This document shows positions 25,669 through 34,467 of a stretch of 64,000 bases of DNA, piece after piece. The DNA lies in assembly GCF_009832905.1 (NCBI RefSeq), contig NZ_CP047135.1, positions 350,001 to 414,000 of the forward strand. Direction: 5' to 3'. This DNA comes from Stenotrophomonas sp. 364. Lineage in GTDB: Bacteria; Pseudomonadota; Gammaproteobacteria; Xanthomonadales; Xanthomonadaceae. Made by a program: the position numbers and the translations under genes. How positions within the stretch are numbered: position 1 is the stretch's first letter; the number at the start of each line of letters is the position of its first letter. Under the pieces are notes generated by a model. That model was not told the origin of the DNA. It did not search any database and saw only the letters and a program-made list of their open reading frames with translations.

Positions 25669-26664
25669 ATGCGATGCCTGATCCCCCCGCGCCGACGTGT
25701 CGCCATCGTCCTCAGCGCCGTCGCTGCGGTGGCGCTGGGCGTGGGCAGCGCCAACGCGTGCACACGCCTTGACTTGACTGACAAGGATGACGAAATCGTC
25801 AGGAACATGCCCAACCTGGACCGGCCCGACACGCACTACGCAGGCACGGGCGGGACACGGCCGGACACCTACGAATGCCCGCCCGGGCAGACGGCCTTCC
25901 TGATCAACATGCACCTTGCCGGGCTCACCTACGAGCGTGATATCGCCTACGCGGGCATGATGGTTCCGGCCTACAGCTTGGGGCCGCGTTCGCCGTTGGT
26001 GATTTTCCTGCATGGCGTGCGACAGACAGGAGCAGGTGTCGATGTGTCCGTCATTCCCATCCGCAACGGTCAGCTGAACCGCAACCCTGGCGTGGTCCTG
26101 GCGTCAACGTCGGGGATGGAGCACTACGTGCAGATGCGGGTGTTCTTCCGCGGTGGGGCGATGGAAAGCGTGCCACGCACCTTTCTGGGCACCGTGGAAC
26201 TCTGGCCGGAGGGCAGTGCCGCCAATCCGTTCCGCCACTCCTTCACGCTGGAGTTGACCATTCCCCCGGTCACCTGCACCCTCGCCAATGCCACCCACAC
26301 GCTCGACGATGTAGTGGCCAATGACCTGGCCGTGGCCGACAGCACCGCCAAGCCGTCCACCTTCGATGTGGCCATGAACTGCTCGATGGCCAATGTGGAT
26401 GTCACCCTTACCCTGACCGACGCCAACCAGCCGGGCAATACCGGCAGCGATCTGGCACCCGGCGCGGGTTCCACCGCTGGCGGCGTGCAGGTGCAGCTAC
26501 TGCGTGGCGGCCTGCCGCTGCAGCTGGGCCAGGCGTGGTCGTACGGGTTTTCCGCCAAGGGCCAGCAGGCCATTCCGTTCCAGGCGCGCTACCACCGCAC
26601 GGCCGGCCCGCTGGTAACTGGCGTGATCACCGGCGAAGCGGTGCTCGTCGCCGACTACAGATAA
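25669..26664 (+). CDS. Two-domain fimbrial tip adhesin
   Basis: A 331-aa secreted protein with signal peptide (to about VGSANA), an N-terminal part of about 190 residues with its own fold (probable receptor-binding lectin domain) and a C-terminal pilin domain from about residue 195 (TIPPVTCTLANATHTLDD, second Cys in MNCSMAN, end VLVADYR). This is the FimH-like layout of tip adhesins. Strong GGAGG precedes ATG 25669. It heads the plus unit, followed by the usher. The ligand is not predictable. Confidence 0.86.
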   Translation: MRCLIPPRRRVAIVLSAVAAVALGVGSANACTRLDLTDKDDEIVRNMPNLDRPDTHYAGTGGTRPDTYECPPGQTAFLINMHLAGLTYERDIAYAGMMVPAYSLGPRSPLVIFLHGVRQTGAGVDVSVIPIRNGQLNRNPGVVLASTSGMEHYVQMRVFFRGGAMESVPRTFLGTVELWPEGSAANPFRHSFTLELTIPPVTCTLANATHTLDDVVANDLAVADSTAKPSTFDVAMNCSMANVDVTLTLTDANQPGNTGSDLAPGAGSTAGGVQVQLLRGGLPLQLGQAWSYGFSAKGQQAIPFQARYHRTAGPLVTGVITGEAVLVADYR

Positions 26665-26738
26665 CCGCCCTGCATGGGCGGCGCGTTGCTGAAGCGCAAC
26701 TAACCCGCAATGCAGACATCGCAGTGCTGCACTGCAAT

Positions 26739-26782
26739 CTGCAAGTTATTGCATGGGGTGTAGTTCCATTCGTTCCTACCAT
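26739..26782 (+). promoter_or_regulatory. TTGCA direct-repeat promoter element (copy D) upstream of the usher
   Basis: CTGCAA (26739-26744), GTTA, TTGCAT (26749-26754), 22 bases, TACCAT (26777-26782). The last bases overlap ATG 26781, so if this promoter is real the usher must start further on, for example at GTG 26832. Confidence 0.58.
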
Positions 26783-26831
26783 GCTCACCCCTCTCCTATC
26801 AATCGTCCCCCCCACGGCGATTGCACGCATC

Positions 26832-29351
26832 GTGTCCCCCACTTCAGCCCACGCCAACGTCGCAACGTCCGCGCTCTCCCGAGGCATCACCACCGCGTTG
26901 ATGCTCTCCCTCGGCGCATTCGCCCGCGCGGCGCCCACGCCAGCGGTCGAGTTCAGTGAAGGTTTCCTGATCGGCGGTGACGCCATCGACATGCGCCGCT
27001 ACGCCAACGGCAACCCGCTGCCGCCAGGCGACTACGCGGTGGACGTGAAGGTCAACGGGGTATACCAGTCCAGCCGCGATATCCGCTTCCGGGCCTCGGC
27101 AGACCCGCATATCGCCACCCCGTGTCTGCCCGCCGAGCTGATCGGCACGCTGCCGTTGAAGGCGGCGCTGATGGAGGCCGTGGAGGCGGAGGGCGCAGCC
27201 TGCGTGGACCTGCCCGCGATGATCGAGGGCGCCACGGTCACCTTCGACAGCGGCGCGCTGGAGCTGGACATCGGCCTGCCGCAGGCGGCCTTGGCCAGCG
27301 TGGCGCGCGGCTACGTGGCACCGGCACAACGCGACGATGGCATCACCGCCGCCTTCATCGACTACAGCGCCAACCACCAGCGCGGCCAAGGCCGCGACAG
27401 CAGCTACCTGGGGCTGCGTACCGGCATCAACATCGGCCCGTGGCGCTTGCGGCACCGCGCCTCGTTCACCAGCGGCAGCCAGGGCACCCATCACGAAGTG
27501 ATCAGCAGCCACGTGCAGCGCGACATTGCCGCGTGGAACAGCCAGCTGCTGCTGGGCCAGGGCAACACCGGCGGCGAGCTGTTCGAGAGCGTGGCCTTTA
27601 CCGGCGTGCGACTGGCCAGCGACGAGCGCATGCTACCCGACTCGCTGCGCGGCTATGCGCCGGTGGTGCGTGGCATCGCCGAGGGTAATGCGGTGGTCGC
27701 GATCCGCCAGAACGGCAACCTCATCCACGAGAGCAACGTGGCGCCTGGGCCGTTCGCGATCGAGGACCTGTACCCGACCAACTTCGGCGGCGACCTGGAC
27801 GTGACCGTCACCGAGCCCGATGGCCGCGTGCAGCGCTTCACCGTGAACTTCTCGGCGGTGCCGCAGGCGCTGCGCGCCGGGGCCTCGCGGTTTGCGTTCA
27901 CCGCCGGCGCGGTGCGCGACAGCAGCGGCCGGCTCGACCCGGTGCGCTTCGGCGAGGCCACCTATGTGCGCGGCCTGAGCAACCGGCTCACCGTGCTGGG
28001 CGGCGCCCAGCTGGGGCAGGACTACCAGGCCGTGCTGGCCGGTGCGGCGATCAACACCGCCGTAGGCGCATTCGGCGCAGACATCACCCATTCGCAGGCG
28101 CGCCTGCAGGATCGCGACCGTGTCACCGGCAACAGCTTGCGGCTCAACTACCAGCGCTACGTGGCCAGCACCGGCACCAATGTCGGCCTGGCCGCCTACC
28201 GCTACAGCACGCGCGGCTACCTCAGCCTGGGCGATGTGGCGCGCGCCCGCAGCGACGGCTGGGGCTACACGCACCGCGCCCGCCAGCGCTACCAGCTCAA
28301 CTTCTCCCAGCGCGTGGGCGAACGCAGCAATCTGTACCTCAGCGGCGGCCACGTGGCCTACTGGGACAGCACGCGCGGCCAGAACGATGTGCAGGTGGGG
28401 TTCCAGAGCAGCTTCCGGCGCGCCAACTACGGGCTGTCCGCGCTGCGCTACCGCACCGGCGATGGCCGCCAGGACACCCGCTACGCCTTCACCCTGAGCG
28501 TGCCGCTGGGGCGCAGCAGCAATGCACCGCGCGCCAGCACCCAGCTCAGCCAGAGCCACCGCGGGCAACAGCTGCAGGCCGGCCTGAGCGGCAGCGTGGG
28601 CGAGCAGCGTGCGCTGAGCTACAGCCTGTCGGCCAGCCAGGGCGACGACGGTGCGCGCAGCAGTAACGCCTATGCGGCCTGGCAGGGCAGCCAGCTCAAC
28701 GCCAACCTGGGCTACAGCCGCGCGGGCAACTACCGCAGCGTCACCGCTGGTGCCTCGGGCAGCGTGGTGCTGCATGGCGGCGGCATCAACTTCGGTCCGC
28801 CGGTGGGCGAGGGCTTCGCGCTGGTACAGGCGCCCGGCGCACAGGGCGCGCGCGTAGGCAGTGGCGCGGCCATCAAGGTGGCCGGCAACGGCTACGCGCT
28901 GCTGCCGCATATCAGCCCCTACCGCTGGAACAGCATCGACCTGGACCCCAGCGGCCTGCCGCTGGAGGTGGAGCTGCTGCGCACCTCGCAGCGTGTGGCG
29001 CCCACCGCCGGTGGCATCGTGCGTGTGCCGTTCGAGGTGCGCCGCGAGCGCACCCTGTTCATCGATGCCACCGACGCACTCGGCCAGCCGCTGCCGTTTG
29101 CCGCGGTGGTGCAGACCGAGGACGGCACACCCGCCGGCGCGGTCGGGCAGGGCGGTGTCATCCAGCTGCGCGGCGCGCAGGACAGTGGCAGTTTGATCGT
29201 CGACCCCGATGGCAAGCGACGCTGCCGCATCGATTACCGCATGCCCGATGCGCCTGACGCCTACGGGCTGTCGTGGAGCCAGGCCGTGTGCGTGCCGCAG
29301 CCGCTGCCGCCGGTAATCGCGCCGATGCCAACGGGCAATCGCGCCCCCTGA
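26832..29351 (+). CDS. Fimbrial outer-membrane usher (PapC/FimD family)
   Basis: An outer-membrane assembly platform, 839 aa from GTG 26832. After the signal peptide (ending ALMLSLGAFARA) comes the usher N-domain VEFSEGFLIGGDAIDMRRYA, then the 24-strand barrel with the plug domain, with family motifs such as VRGIAEGNAVVAIRQNGNLI, and C-terminal domains ending near MPTGNRAP. GTG 26832 gives a 34-residue signal peptide; ATG 26781 (856 aa) is possible but overlaps the -10-like hexamer of copy D. Neither has a clear ribosome-binding site. Lies 167 bp after the adhesin stop. Confidence 0.95.
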   Translation: MSPTSAHANVATSALSRGITTALMLSLGAFARAAPTPAVEFSEGFLIGGDAIDMRRYANGNPLPPGDYAVDVKVNGVYQSSRDIRFRASADPHIATPCLPAELIGTLPLKAALMEAVEAEGAACVDLPAMIEGATVTFDSGALELDIGLPQAALASVARGYVAPAQRDDGITAAFIDYSANHQRGQGRDSSYLGLRTGINIGPWRLRHRASFTSGSQGTHHEVISSHVQRDIAAWNSQLLLGQGNTGGELFESVAFTGVRLASDERMLPDSLRGYAPVVRGIAEGNAVVAIRQNGNLIHESNVAPGPFAIEDLYPTNFGGDLDVTVTEPDGRVQRFTVNFSAVPQALRAGASRFAFTAGAVRDSSGRLDPVRFGEATYVRGLSNRLTVLGGAQLGQDYQAVLAGAAINTAVGAFGADITHSQARLQDRDRVTGNSLRLNYQRYVASTGTNVGLAAYRYSTRGYLSLGDVARARSDGWGYTHRARQRYQLNFSQRVGERSNLYLSGGHVAYWDSTRGQNDVQVGFQSSFRRANYGLSALRYRTGDGRQDTRYAFTLSVPLGRSSNAPRASTQLSQSHRGQQLQAGLSGSVGEQRALSYSLSASQGDDGARSSNAYAAWQGSQLNANLGYSRAGNYRSVTAGASGSVVLHGGGINFGPPVGEGFALVQAPGAQGARVGSGAAIKVAGNGYALLPHISPYRWNSIDLDPSGLPLEVELLRTSQRVAPTAGGIVRVPFEVRRERTLFIDATDALGQPLPFAAVVQTEDGTPAGAVGQGGVIQLRGAQDSGSLIVDPDGKRRCRIDYRMPDAPDAYGLSWSQAVCVPQPLPPVIAPMPTGNRAP

Positions 29352-29390
29352 TTGTGTTTTCCCGTTCGATTCCCCCTCAAGGAGTTCCCC

Positions 29391-29894
29391 ATGTCGCGAT
29401 CCTTTCTGCTGCTGGCCGCAACCGCCACGATGTGCCTGGCCGTATCCACGGCCTCGGCCGCTACCCTGACCATCTCCGGGCGCGTGCTGCCGGGCACCTG
29501 CACCCTCACTGCGCCAGTCATCGCGCTGGACCCGGTCAAGGCCGATGAGATGGCCCAGGGCGACAACAAGCTCAAGGCCGGCACGTTGAACTTCACCGGT
29601 TGCGTGGGCGTCACCAAGGCCACCCTGTCCTTTGCCGGTACCGCCGCCGACGGCGATGCCGAGCGCTGGAAGAACACCGCCACCGCCGACGCCGCCGTGG
29701 GGGTGTCGGTGGCCTTGCTGAAAGGCGCCACCGGCACCGACTACATCAAGAACGGGGATGCCGATATCGAGGTGGTGGTCAGCGGTGCGACCGCTAGCTA
29801 CCCGCTGCGCGCGGGCTACTACCTGCCGGCGGTGGCCGGGGTGAACGCCGGTGCGGTGCAGACGGAAATCGTGGTGACGGCAGATTACGAGTGA
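29391..29894 (+). CDS. Minor fimbrial subunit
   Basis: A 167-aa pilin with signal peptide (MSRSFLLLAATATMCLAVSTASA), donor strand TLTISGRVLPGTCTLTAP, second Cys in NFTGCVG, and end VVTADYE with penultimate Tyr. It differs strongly from the major subunit and is probably an adaptor or alternative shaft subunit. AAGGAG precedes the ATG; it is 39 bp after the usher in the same operon. Confidence 0.9.
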   Translation: MSRSFLLLAATATMCLAVSTASAATLTISGRVLPGTCTLTAPVIALDPVKADEMAQGDNKLKAGTLNFTGCVGVTKATLSFAGTAADGDAERWKNTATADAAVGVSVALLKGATGTDYIKNGDADIEVVVSGATASYPLRAGYYLPAVAGVNAGAVQTEIVVTADYE

Positions 29895-30086
29895 CGAAAG
29901 ATGCGCCTCCGTCGATCAGGTACGCGCCCCTTGCAGCGCGCACGCGGTGGAAGGCCGTGCGCCTGCGCATCGGCATGGGTAGGTGCGCAGGTGGGGATGC
30001 GCGTGCGCGTGCGTTGGTGAGCGACCGTAGCGCCGCGTCCAGCTCGACGAGCTGTTCGCGGCGCGAGTGCGGCCACGCGCCAAAAC
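29895..30086. other. Gene-free gap after the minor subunit
   Basis: GC-rich with no supported coding frame, promoter or repeat. It lies between the minor subunit stop and two terminator-like hairpins. Confidence 0.5.
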
Positions 30087-30115
30087 GATAGAGCCAGGCA
30101 TGGCCTGGCTCTATC
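30087..30115. terminator. 13-bp perfect palindrome, REP-like, between convergent units
   Basis: GATAGAGCCAGGC, loop ATG, then the exact complement (30103-30115). The arm resembles SMAG palindromes of Stenotrophomonas but starts GATAG rather than GTAG. It probably ends transcription from the fimbrial side. Confidence 0.65.
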
Positions 30116-30127
30116 CGAGTAGAAGGA

Positions 30128-30151
30128 CGGCGCCGAACAACGTCGGCGCCG
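30128..30151 (-). terminator. Hairpin after the autotransporter gene
   Basis: Nine pairs (CGGCGCCGA facing TCGGCGCCG) around a six-base loop, 12 bp beyond the autotransporter stop. There is no long U-tract. Confidence 0.55.
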
Positions 30152-30163
30152 CTTCATGCACAA

Positions 30164-32563
30164 TCACCAGCGGTAGGACAGGCTCACGTTCGCAGTGGCC
30201 TCGCGATACCCATGGTCAGCGCGCATCACACCCAGCCCACCCCAGGCACTCAGCCCCGAGCGGTAATCGATGCGTGCACCGGCATTAAGCTCATAGCGGT
30301 TCTTCGGCACGCTGGCCTTCATCACGTCTTCGTCGAAGGCCAGTCCGTTGCTGGCGCCATCGCGATACCAGTTGGCCACCAGATACGGGCTGACCGAGGC
30401 ACCGACCGTGCTGTTGCCTTCGCCCTGCAGACGCAGGCCCGCGCGACCGGACAGACCGCTGTCAGCCAGGCTGCGCACCACCGTGCCGTTGGCTTCCTGG
30501 TGACGGTCGATGTTGGCGTCGGTGTAGACCAGCTGCAGTTCCGGCTGCAGGCTCAGCGCGGTGCTGCCGATGGCACCGATACCGATGCGGTAACCGGCCT
30601 CCAGCGAGGACTGCCAGATGTCCGAGTCGTAGCGTTCTTCGGCCAGGCCCTCGCCCTGCACCCGGTTGCGGAACTGGCCGCGCTGCACGCTGGCGTCCAG
30701 GTACAGCGCATCACTGACCCAGTTGCCGTACACGCCCAGCGCACCGCCTTCCACCTTGCCGCGTGCGCTGTAGCCGGTCAGCAGCGAGCGCGAGGTGGCG
30801 CTGGACTGGCCAGCGGTCAACATCACGCCCAGGCGGCCACGGCCGTCGTCAAACACGCCCATGTCGGCGCCCAACTGCAACCGCGAGCGGTCCACGCGCG
30901 GGTCCAGCTGGTCTTCCACGGCAGCCAGCTTGCTTTGGGTGCCATCCACGCGCGCCCAGCCACGCACGCCCTCATGGGCCGTGCTGCCGCCCTGGCGGTC
31001 GCGCCAGCCATGACGCAGTAGCTGGTCCAGCGCGAACTGGTTGGCCAGGTAGGCGCCGGTTTCCGGGCGCAGCACCGGAATGGGAATGATCGGATCCACC
31101 GGATCCACCGGATCCACCGGATCGACAATCGGCTGACACTGCGGCAGGCTGGGGTCGGCCACGCACGGGTCTGGCGCGGTGGCCAGCTGCGAACGCAGGT
31201 ACCAGCCGCCGTCGGTCGCATCCTTGAACAGGAAGTACTCGTACTGCCCGCCCACCGCGCGGCCCTGCAGATCGAACTGCGCATTGGACGCGCCGCCGAT
31301 GCGGATCAGCTCGATGCCCTTGCTGGTCTGCGCACCGGCACCGCCCGCGTTGGTCACGCGCACGTTGGCCTGGCCGTTGGCATCGCCGCTGATGATGAGC
31401 CTGTCGGTGGCCGAACTGTCATCGCCCAGCGCGGTGTTGAAGCCCAGCGTGCCACCGTTGCCGCTGAAGGTATCCACATTGAGCGTGTTGAAGGTGCTGC
31501 CATCGCCCAGCGCCACGGTGCCGCCAGCGCCCAGGGTGAGATGGCCGATGGTGCTGTCGCCGGTCATCTGCCAGGTGGCGTCGCTGTCGATGCTGGCGGT
31601 GGTGACGTTGGCGAAACGGCCGTCGATCTGCGCCTTGTTGCGAAGCACTACGTCCAGGCTGCCGGTAACGCGGTCGGTGTCGAAGGTGATATCGCCGGCA
31701 AGGCGTGCGTCATCCACCGTGAAGTGGACCTCGGCTTCGCCCGTTGCACTGCCATCGGGGCGCACCAGCAACAGATGGCCATCGCCGCCGGAGAGCTGGG
31801 AGCCGTTGGCGACGGTGATGTCGTAGCGCACCGACCTGCGCGGTGCTATCCAGATGGCGGCCCCACTGTCCGAGACGACCTGTGCGTTGTCCACGCGCAG
31901 GGTGATGGGCTGCCCGAGTACGGACGGGATGGTTCCGCCCAACAGTAGTACGCCCGAATTCGCGCCTTCCACCCGGGTGCCATTCTGCAGGATGGCGGTG
32001 CCCTGCTGCAGGCGCACTGCGTGGCCGTTGCTGAGCATGGCCGCGCCCGGTGATACTTCGGCGCGTACGAACGAAGAGTCGACGATGACGGTGCTGTTGG
32101 CATCGGGTCGGCTGGGGGACTTGTCGAGGTAGATGCCGACGCTGAACCTGGCGTTGGCCCCCACCGAGCGCAGGGTGCTTCCCGTGATGCGCGCGCTGGA
32201 ATGATCGCTGACCACCACATTGCCGTCATGAAGCGTGCTGTTGGTCATATCCAGCGTTGAACTGCCCCGCAGCACGATGCTGGCATCCCTGCCATCGACG
32301 GGCGCTTGTACATGGCCGTTGTTCAGCGTTACCTGGGAGTCCGTGCTGCTAATTGTCTCCGTACGACCGCCGTCCACACTCAGGCGTGAGCCGTTGATCA
32401 GGTTCCAGGCTTCGGCGGTGCTGCCTTCACGCACGGTGGCCGATTGGCCATCAAGGTCACGGGACAGCACAGATGTTGCGGGAAGAGCCGCCAGGGCCAA
32501 CAGCAGGCACTGGGTGAGGGGGCGCATGAGGAAGCACTGGGGACGTGCAGAATGACGGCGCAT
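30164..32563 (-). CDS. Autotransporter adhesin-type protein (type Va secretion)
   Basis: A 799-aa outer-membrane autotransporter. It has an N-terminal signal peptide (about residues 13-34, LTQCLLLALAALPATSVLS), a passenger of beta-helix type rich in Asn, Ser, Gly and Thr (about 40-470), a PVDPVDPVDP linker, and a C-terminal barrel of about 270 residues (from GVRGWARVDGTQSKL) ending ATANVSLSYRW with the terminal aromatic residue. No catalytic triad is evident, so an adhesin rather than a protease is likely. AGGAG precedes the ATG. A TTGCA element lies about 165 bp upstream. Confidence 0.93.
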   Translation of the reverse strand: MRRHSARPQCFLMRPLTQCLLLALAALPATSVLSRDLDGQSATVREGSTAEAWNLINGSRLSVDGGRTETISSTDSQVTLNNGHVQAPVDGRDASIVLRGSSTLDMTNSTLHDGNVVVSDHSSARITGSTLRSVGANARFSVGIYLDKSPSRPDANSTVIVDSSFVRAEVSPGAAMLSNGHAVRLQQGTAILQNGTRVEGANSGVLLLGGTIPSVLGQPITLRVDNAQVVSDSGAAIWIAPRRSVRYDITVANGSQLSGGDGHLLLVRPDGSATGEAEVHFTVDDARLAGDITFDTDRVTGSLDVVLRNKAQIDGRFANVTTASIDSDATWQMTGDSTIGHLTLGAGGTVALGDGSTFNTLNVDTFSGNGGTLGFNTALGDDSSATDRLIISGDANGQANVRVTNAGGAGAQTSKGIELIRIGGASNAQFDLQGRAVGGQYEYFLFKDATDGGWYLRSQLATAPDPCVADPSLPQCQPIVDPVDPVDPVDPIIPIPVLRPETGAYLANQFALDQLLRHGWRDRQGGSTAHEGVRGWARVDGTQSKLAAVEDQLDPRVDRSRLQLGADMGVFDDGRGRLGVMLTAGQSSATSRSLLTGYSARGKVEGGALGVYGNWVSDALYLDASVQRGQFRNRVQGEGLAEERYDSDIWQSSLEAGYRIGIGAIGSTALSLQPELQLVYTDANIDRHQEANGTVVRSLADSGLSGRAGLRLQGEGNSTVGASVSPYLVANWYRDGASNGLAFDEDVMKASVPKNRYELNAGARIDYRSGLSAWGGLGVMRADHGYREATANVSLSYRW
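31092..31127 (-). repeat. 9-bp tandem repeat encoding the VDP linker
   Basis: Three perfect GGATCCACC units (31092-31118) and one variant (31119-31127) encode Val-Asp-Pro repeats in the linker between passenger and barrel. Such 9-bp arrays can change length by slippage without frameshift. Confidence 0.9.
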
Positions 32564-32696
32564 GGATCACTCCTGATCGGACCAATGTGTCTGGTATGGA
32601 CAGCCGCGTCATGGGCCGTCACTCCTCTCTTCCGGGGAGCTTGGCCTGTCGGCGATGCGATGCCAGAGACGCCCGGGCATGTCCATTTCGACTCAA

Positions 32697-32740
32697 ATTG
32701 TTCCGGCTCAAGGAGCGGGGGGCCATGCAATATGTTGCAA
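32697..32740 (-). promoter_or_regulatory. TTGCA direct-repeat promoter element (copy E) for the autotransporter
   Basis: On the minus strand: TTGCAA (32740-32735), CATA, TTGCAT (32730-32725), 22 bases, AACAAT (32702-32697). The expected start is about 127 bp before the ATG. Confidence 0.66.
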
Positions 32741-32775
32741 AGCGTCGTGATCGGCTTCCTGCTTTGCTTGAGGGT

Positions 32776-34197
32776 TCAGCGTACGACGGCGCCGTCGCTG
32801 GTGGCCAGGTTCAACCGCTGGGTAGGCTGCAGTGACTGGATGAAGCCCTCATCGTGGGAAATCACCACCAGGGTGCCCGGGTAGGCGTGCAGGACCTGCA
32901 GCAGATGGGCACGAAGGCTCATGTCCAGGTTGTTGGTGGGTTCGTCCAGTATCAGCAGGGTGGGCGGGTGGGCCGCCATCAGGGCCATCGCCAGGCGTGC
33001 GCGTTCGCCCCCTGACAGCTGGCCGATGGTCGTCTGCGCCGGAGCCTCGCCACGGAACAGGAAGTCGGCCAGATGCAGGCGGCATTCGGAGGGGGTCCAT
33101 TGGGGTTGGCATGCGGCCATCGCCTGCACCGGCGTCAGCGCGCCCGGCAGTGCGTCGTAGTGCTGGTCGATCAGCGCGACCTGCTCCGCCGCCGGCAGCA
33201 GCCAGTCGCCCTCACGCTGGACATCGGTGGCACCCTGCAATGCGCGGGCGAAGGTGGATTTGCCGCTGCCATTGTCGCCGGTCACCAGCAGGCAGTCGCC
33301 CACCTCCAGGCGCACCTGCAGCTGCTGCACGATCAGCGGTGCATCGTAGCCGCAGGCGCCATCGGTCACCTGTACCACCACGCCCTCCCGGCGCCAGCCC
33401 GCGGGAAGCTGGAAGCGCGGCTCGATGACCTCGTCGCGCTGCAGCTGCCGGCGGCGCTCGGCAATGTCCTCCTGTACCTCACGGATCTGCTGGCGTTTCT
33501 GTCCGGCGGTGGTGTTGCCGCGTTCCAGTTTGGTGGCCGAACGCACCGTGCCCCATTTGCGCTGCTCCACCTTCACTGCGCCACGCTTGCGTGAGGAGGC
33601 GGCGCGCTCCTGTTCGCGCATCAGTGCGTCATGCGCCTGCGACTGTGCGCGGTCGAGATCGCGCGCGGTGCGATCCAGCGCGTCGCGCCGGCGCTGCAGT
33701 TCCACCTGATGGTCGTGGTAACGGCCCTGGAAGACCTCGATGTGCTGGTTGTGGATATGCCAGAGCGTGTCGCACAGCGCATCGATCAACGCGGTGTCAT
33801 GTGAGGCGATCAGCAGGGTGCCGTGGTACTGGCGCAGCCGGGCCAGCAGCGAGCGCCGCGCACTGCGGTCCAGATGGTTGCTGGGCTCGTCCAGCAGCAG
33901 CACGTCCGGTGCTGAATCCAGCGCACGCGCCAGAGCATGGCGCATCTGTTCGCCGCCGCTGCGCGCCGATCCGTCCAGCACGTGTTGCGGTACATAGGCA
34001 ACCGATGCATCGTCGCGCCAGCGGATCTCGCCTGCGCTGGGCATGACCTGTCCAGCCAGCATACGCAGCAGGCTGCTCTTGCCGGTGCCGTTGTTGCCGA
34101 TCAGGGCGACGCGCGCGCCGGCAGGCAGGCGCAGGTCCACGCCGCTGAAAAGCGGGCGGCCGTTGAAATGAAGCTCTATATCTTCCAGTCGCAACAT
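32776..34197 (-). CDS. ABC-F family ATPase
   Basis: A 473-aa soluble protein with two ABC domains and no membrane part. Walker A motifs are GNNGTGKSS (near 34) and GDNGSGKST (near 307), with the signatures SGGEQMRHALA and LSGGERARLA and the Walker B LLILDEPTNNLD. ABC-F proteins bind the ribosome; some protect it from antibiotics, others act in translation. It is shorter than YheS/Uup (about 630 aa). GGAGA precedes the ATG. A 13-codon leader frame lies upstream. The resistance role is not shown. Confidence 0.9.
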   Translation of the reverse strand: MLRLEDIELHFNGRPLFSGVDLRLPAGARVALIGNNGTGKSSLLRMLAGQVMPSAGEIRWRDDASVAYVPQHVLDGSARSGGEQMRHALARALDSAPDVLLLDEPSNHLDRSARRSLLARLRQYHGTLLIASHDTALIDALCDTLWHIHNQHIEVFQGRYHDHQVELQRRRDALDRTARDLDRAQSQAHDALMREQERAASSRKRGAVKVEQRKWGTVRSATKLERGNTTAGQKRQQIREVQEDIAERRRQLQRDEVIEPRFQLPAGWRREGVVVQVTDGACGYDAPLIVQQLQVRLEVGDCLLVTGDNGSGKSTFARALQGATDVQREGDWLLPAAEQVALIDQHYDALPGALTPVQAMAACQPQWTPSECRLHLADFLFRGEAPAQTTIGQLSGGERARLAMALMAAHPPTLLILDEPTNNLDMSLRAHLLQVLHAYPGTLVVISHDEGFIQSLQPTQRLNLATSDGAVVR

Positions 34198-34288
34198 GGT
34201 GCTTGATCTCCAGCGAGCAGGTCGTTGTCGTTGACGGCCTGATCCTTCGCTACAGCGTGTAGTGGTGCAGTTTTCGATACGGCTCTGG

Positions 34289-34330
34289 TCAGGACTTCAG
34301 GGCCCGAGCCAGTGGCGCAACCCGATCCAT
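34289..34330 (-). CDS. Possible 13-aa leader peptide before the ABC-F gene
   Basis: ATG at 34330 with AGGGA four bases upstream on the minus strand encodes a 13-residue peptide (MDRVAPLARALKS) ending TGA 34291-34289, 91 bp before the ABC-F ATG. Short leader frames precede several ABC-F resistance genes as attenuators. A 5-bp hairpin (CTACA, CGC, TGTAG) lies between leader and gene. Only the frame and site are seen. Confidence 0.3.
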   Translation of the reverse strand: MDRVAPLARALKS

Positions 34331-34395
34331 GAATTCCCTGGCGCAACTTCGAATCTGGTAGCTGCCGAGCAAACCACGACCGTCAGCCAAAGTCA

Positions 34396-34411
34396 CTGCA
34401 ACAACTTGCAA
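34396..34411 (-). promoter_or_regulatory. TTGCA direct-repeat element (copy F), weaker
   Basis: On the minus strand: TTGCAA (34411-34406), GTTG, TTGCAG (34401-34396). The 16-bp element fits apart from the last base, but the hexamer 22 bp on is TTTGCT, a poor -10. It points toward the ABC-F gene about 200 bp away. Confidence 0.4.
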
Positions 34412-34467
34412 TAGCACTATGGCCGAACCAGCCCCCGGCGAGGCTGGTGCAGGGCCCCGGTGAAATA

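Noticed and set aside
26781..26831. ATG 26781 as the usher start
   Set aside because: It overlaps the -10-like hexamer of copy D and would give an over-long signal sequence; it is kept only as an alternative.
32776..34197. ABC transporter exporting fimbrial or autotransporter products
   Set aside because: There are no membrane segments or membrane partner gene; two fused ABC domains with a linker define an ABC-F protein.
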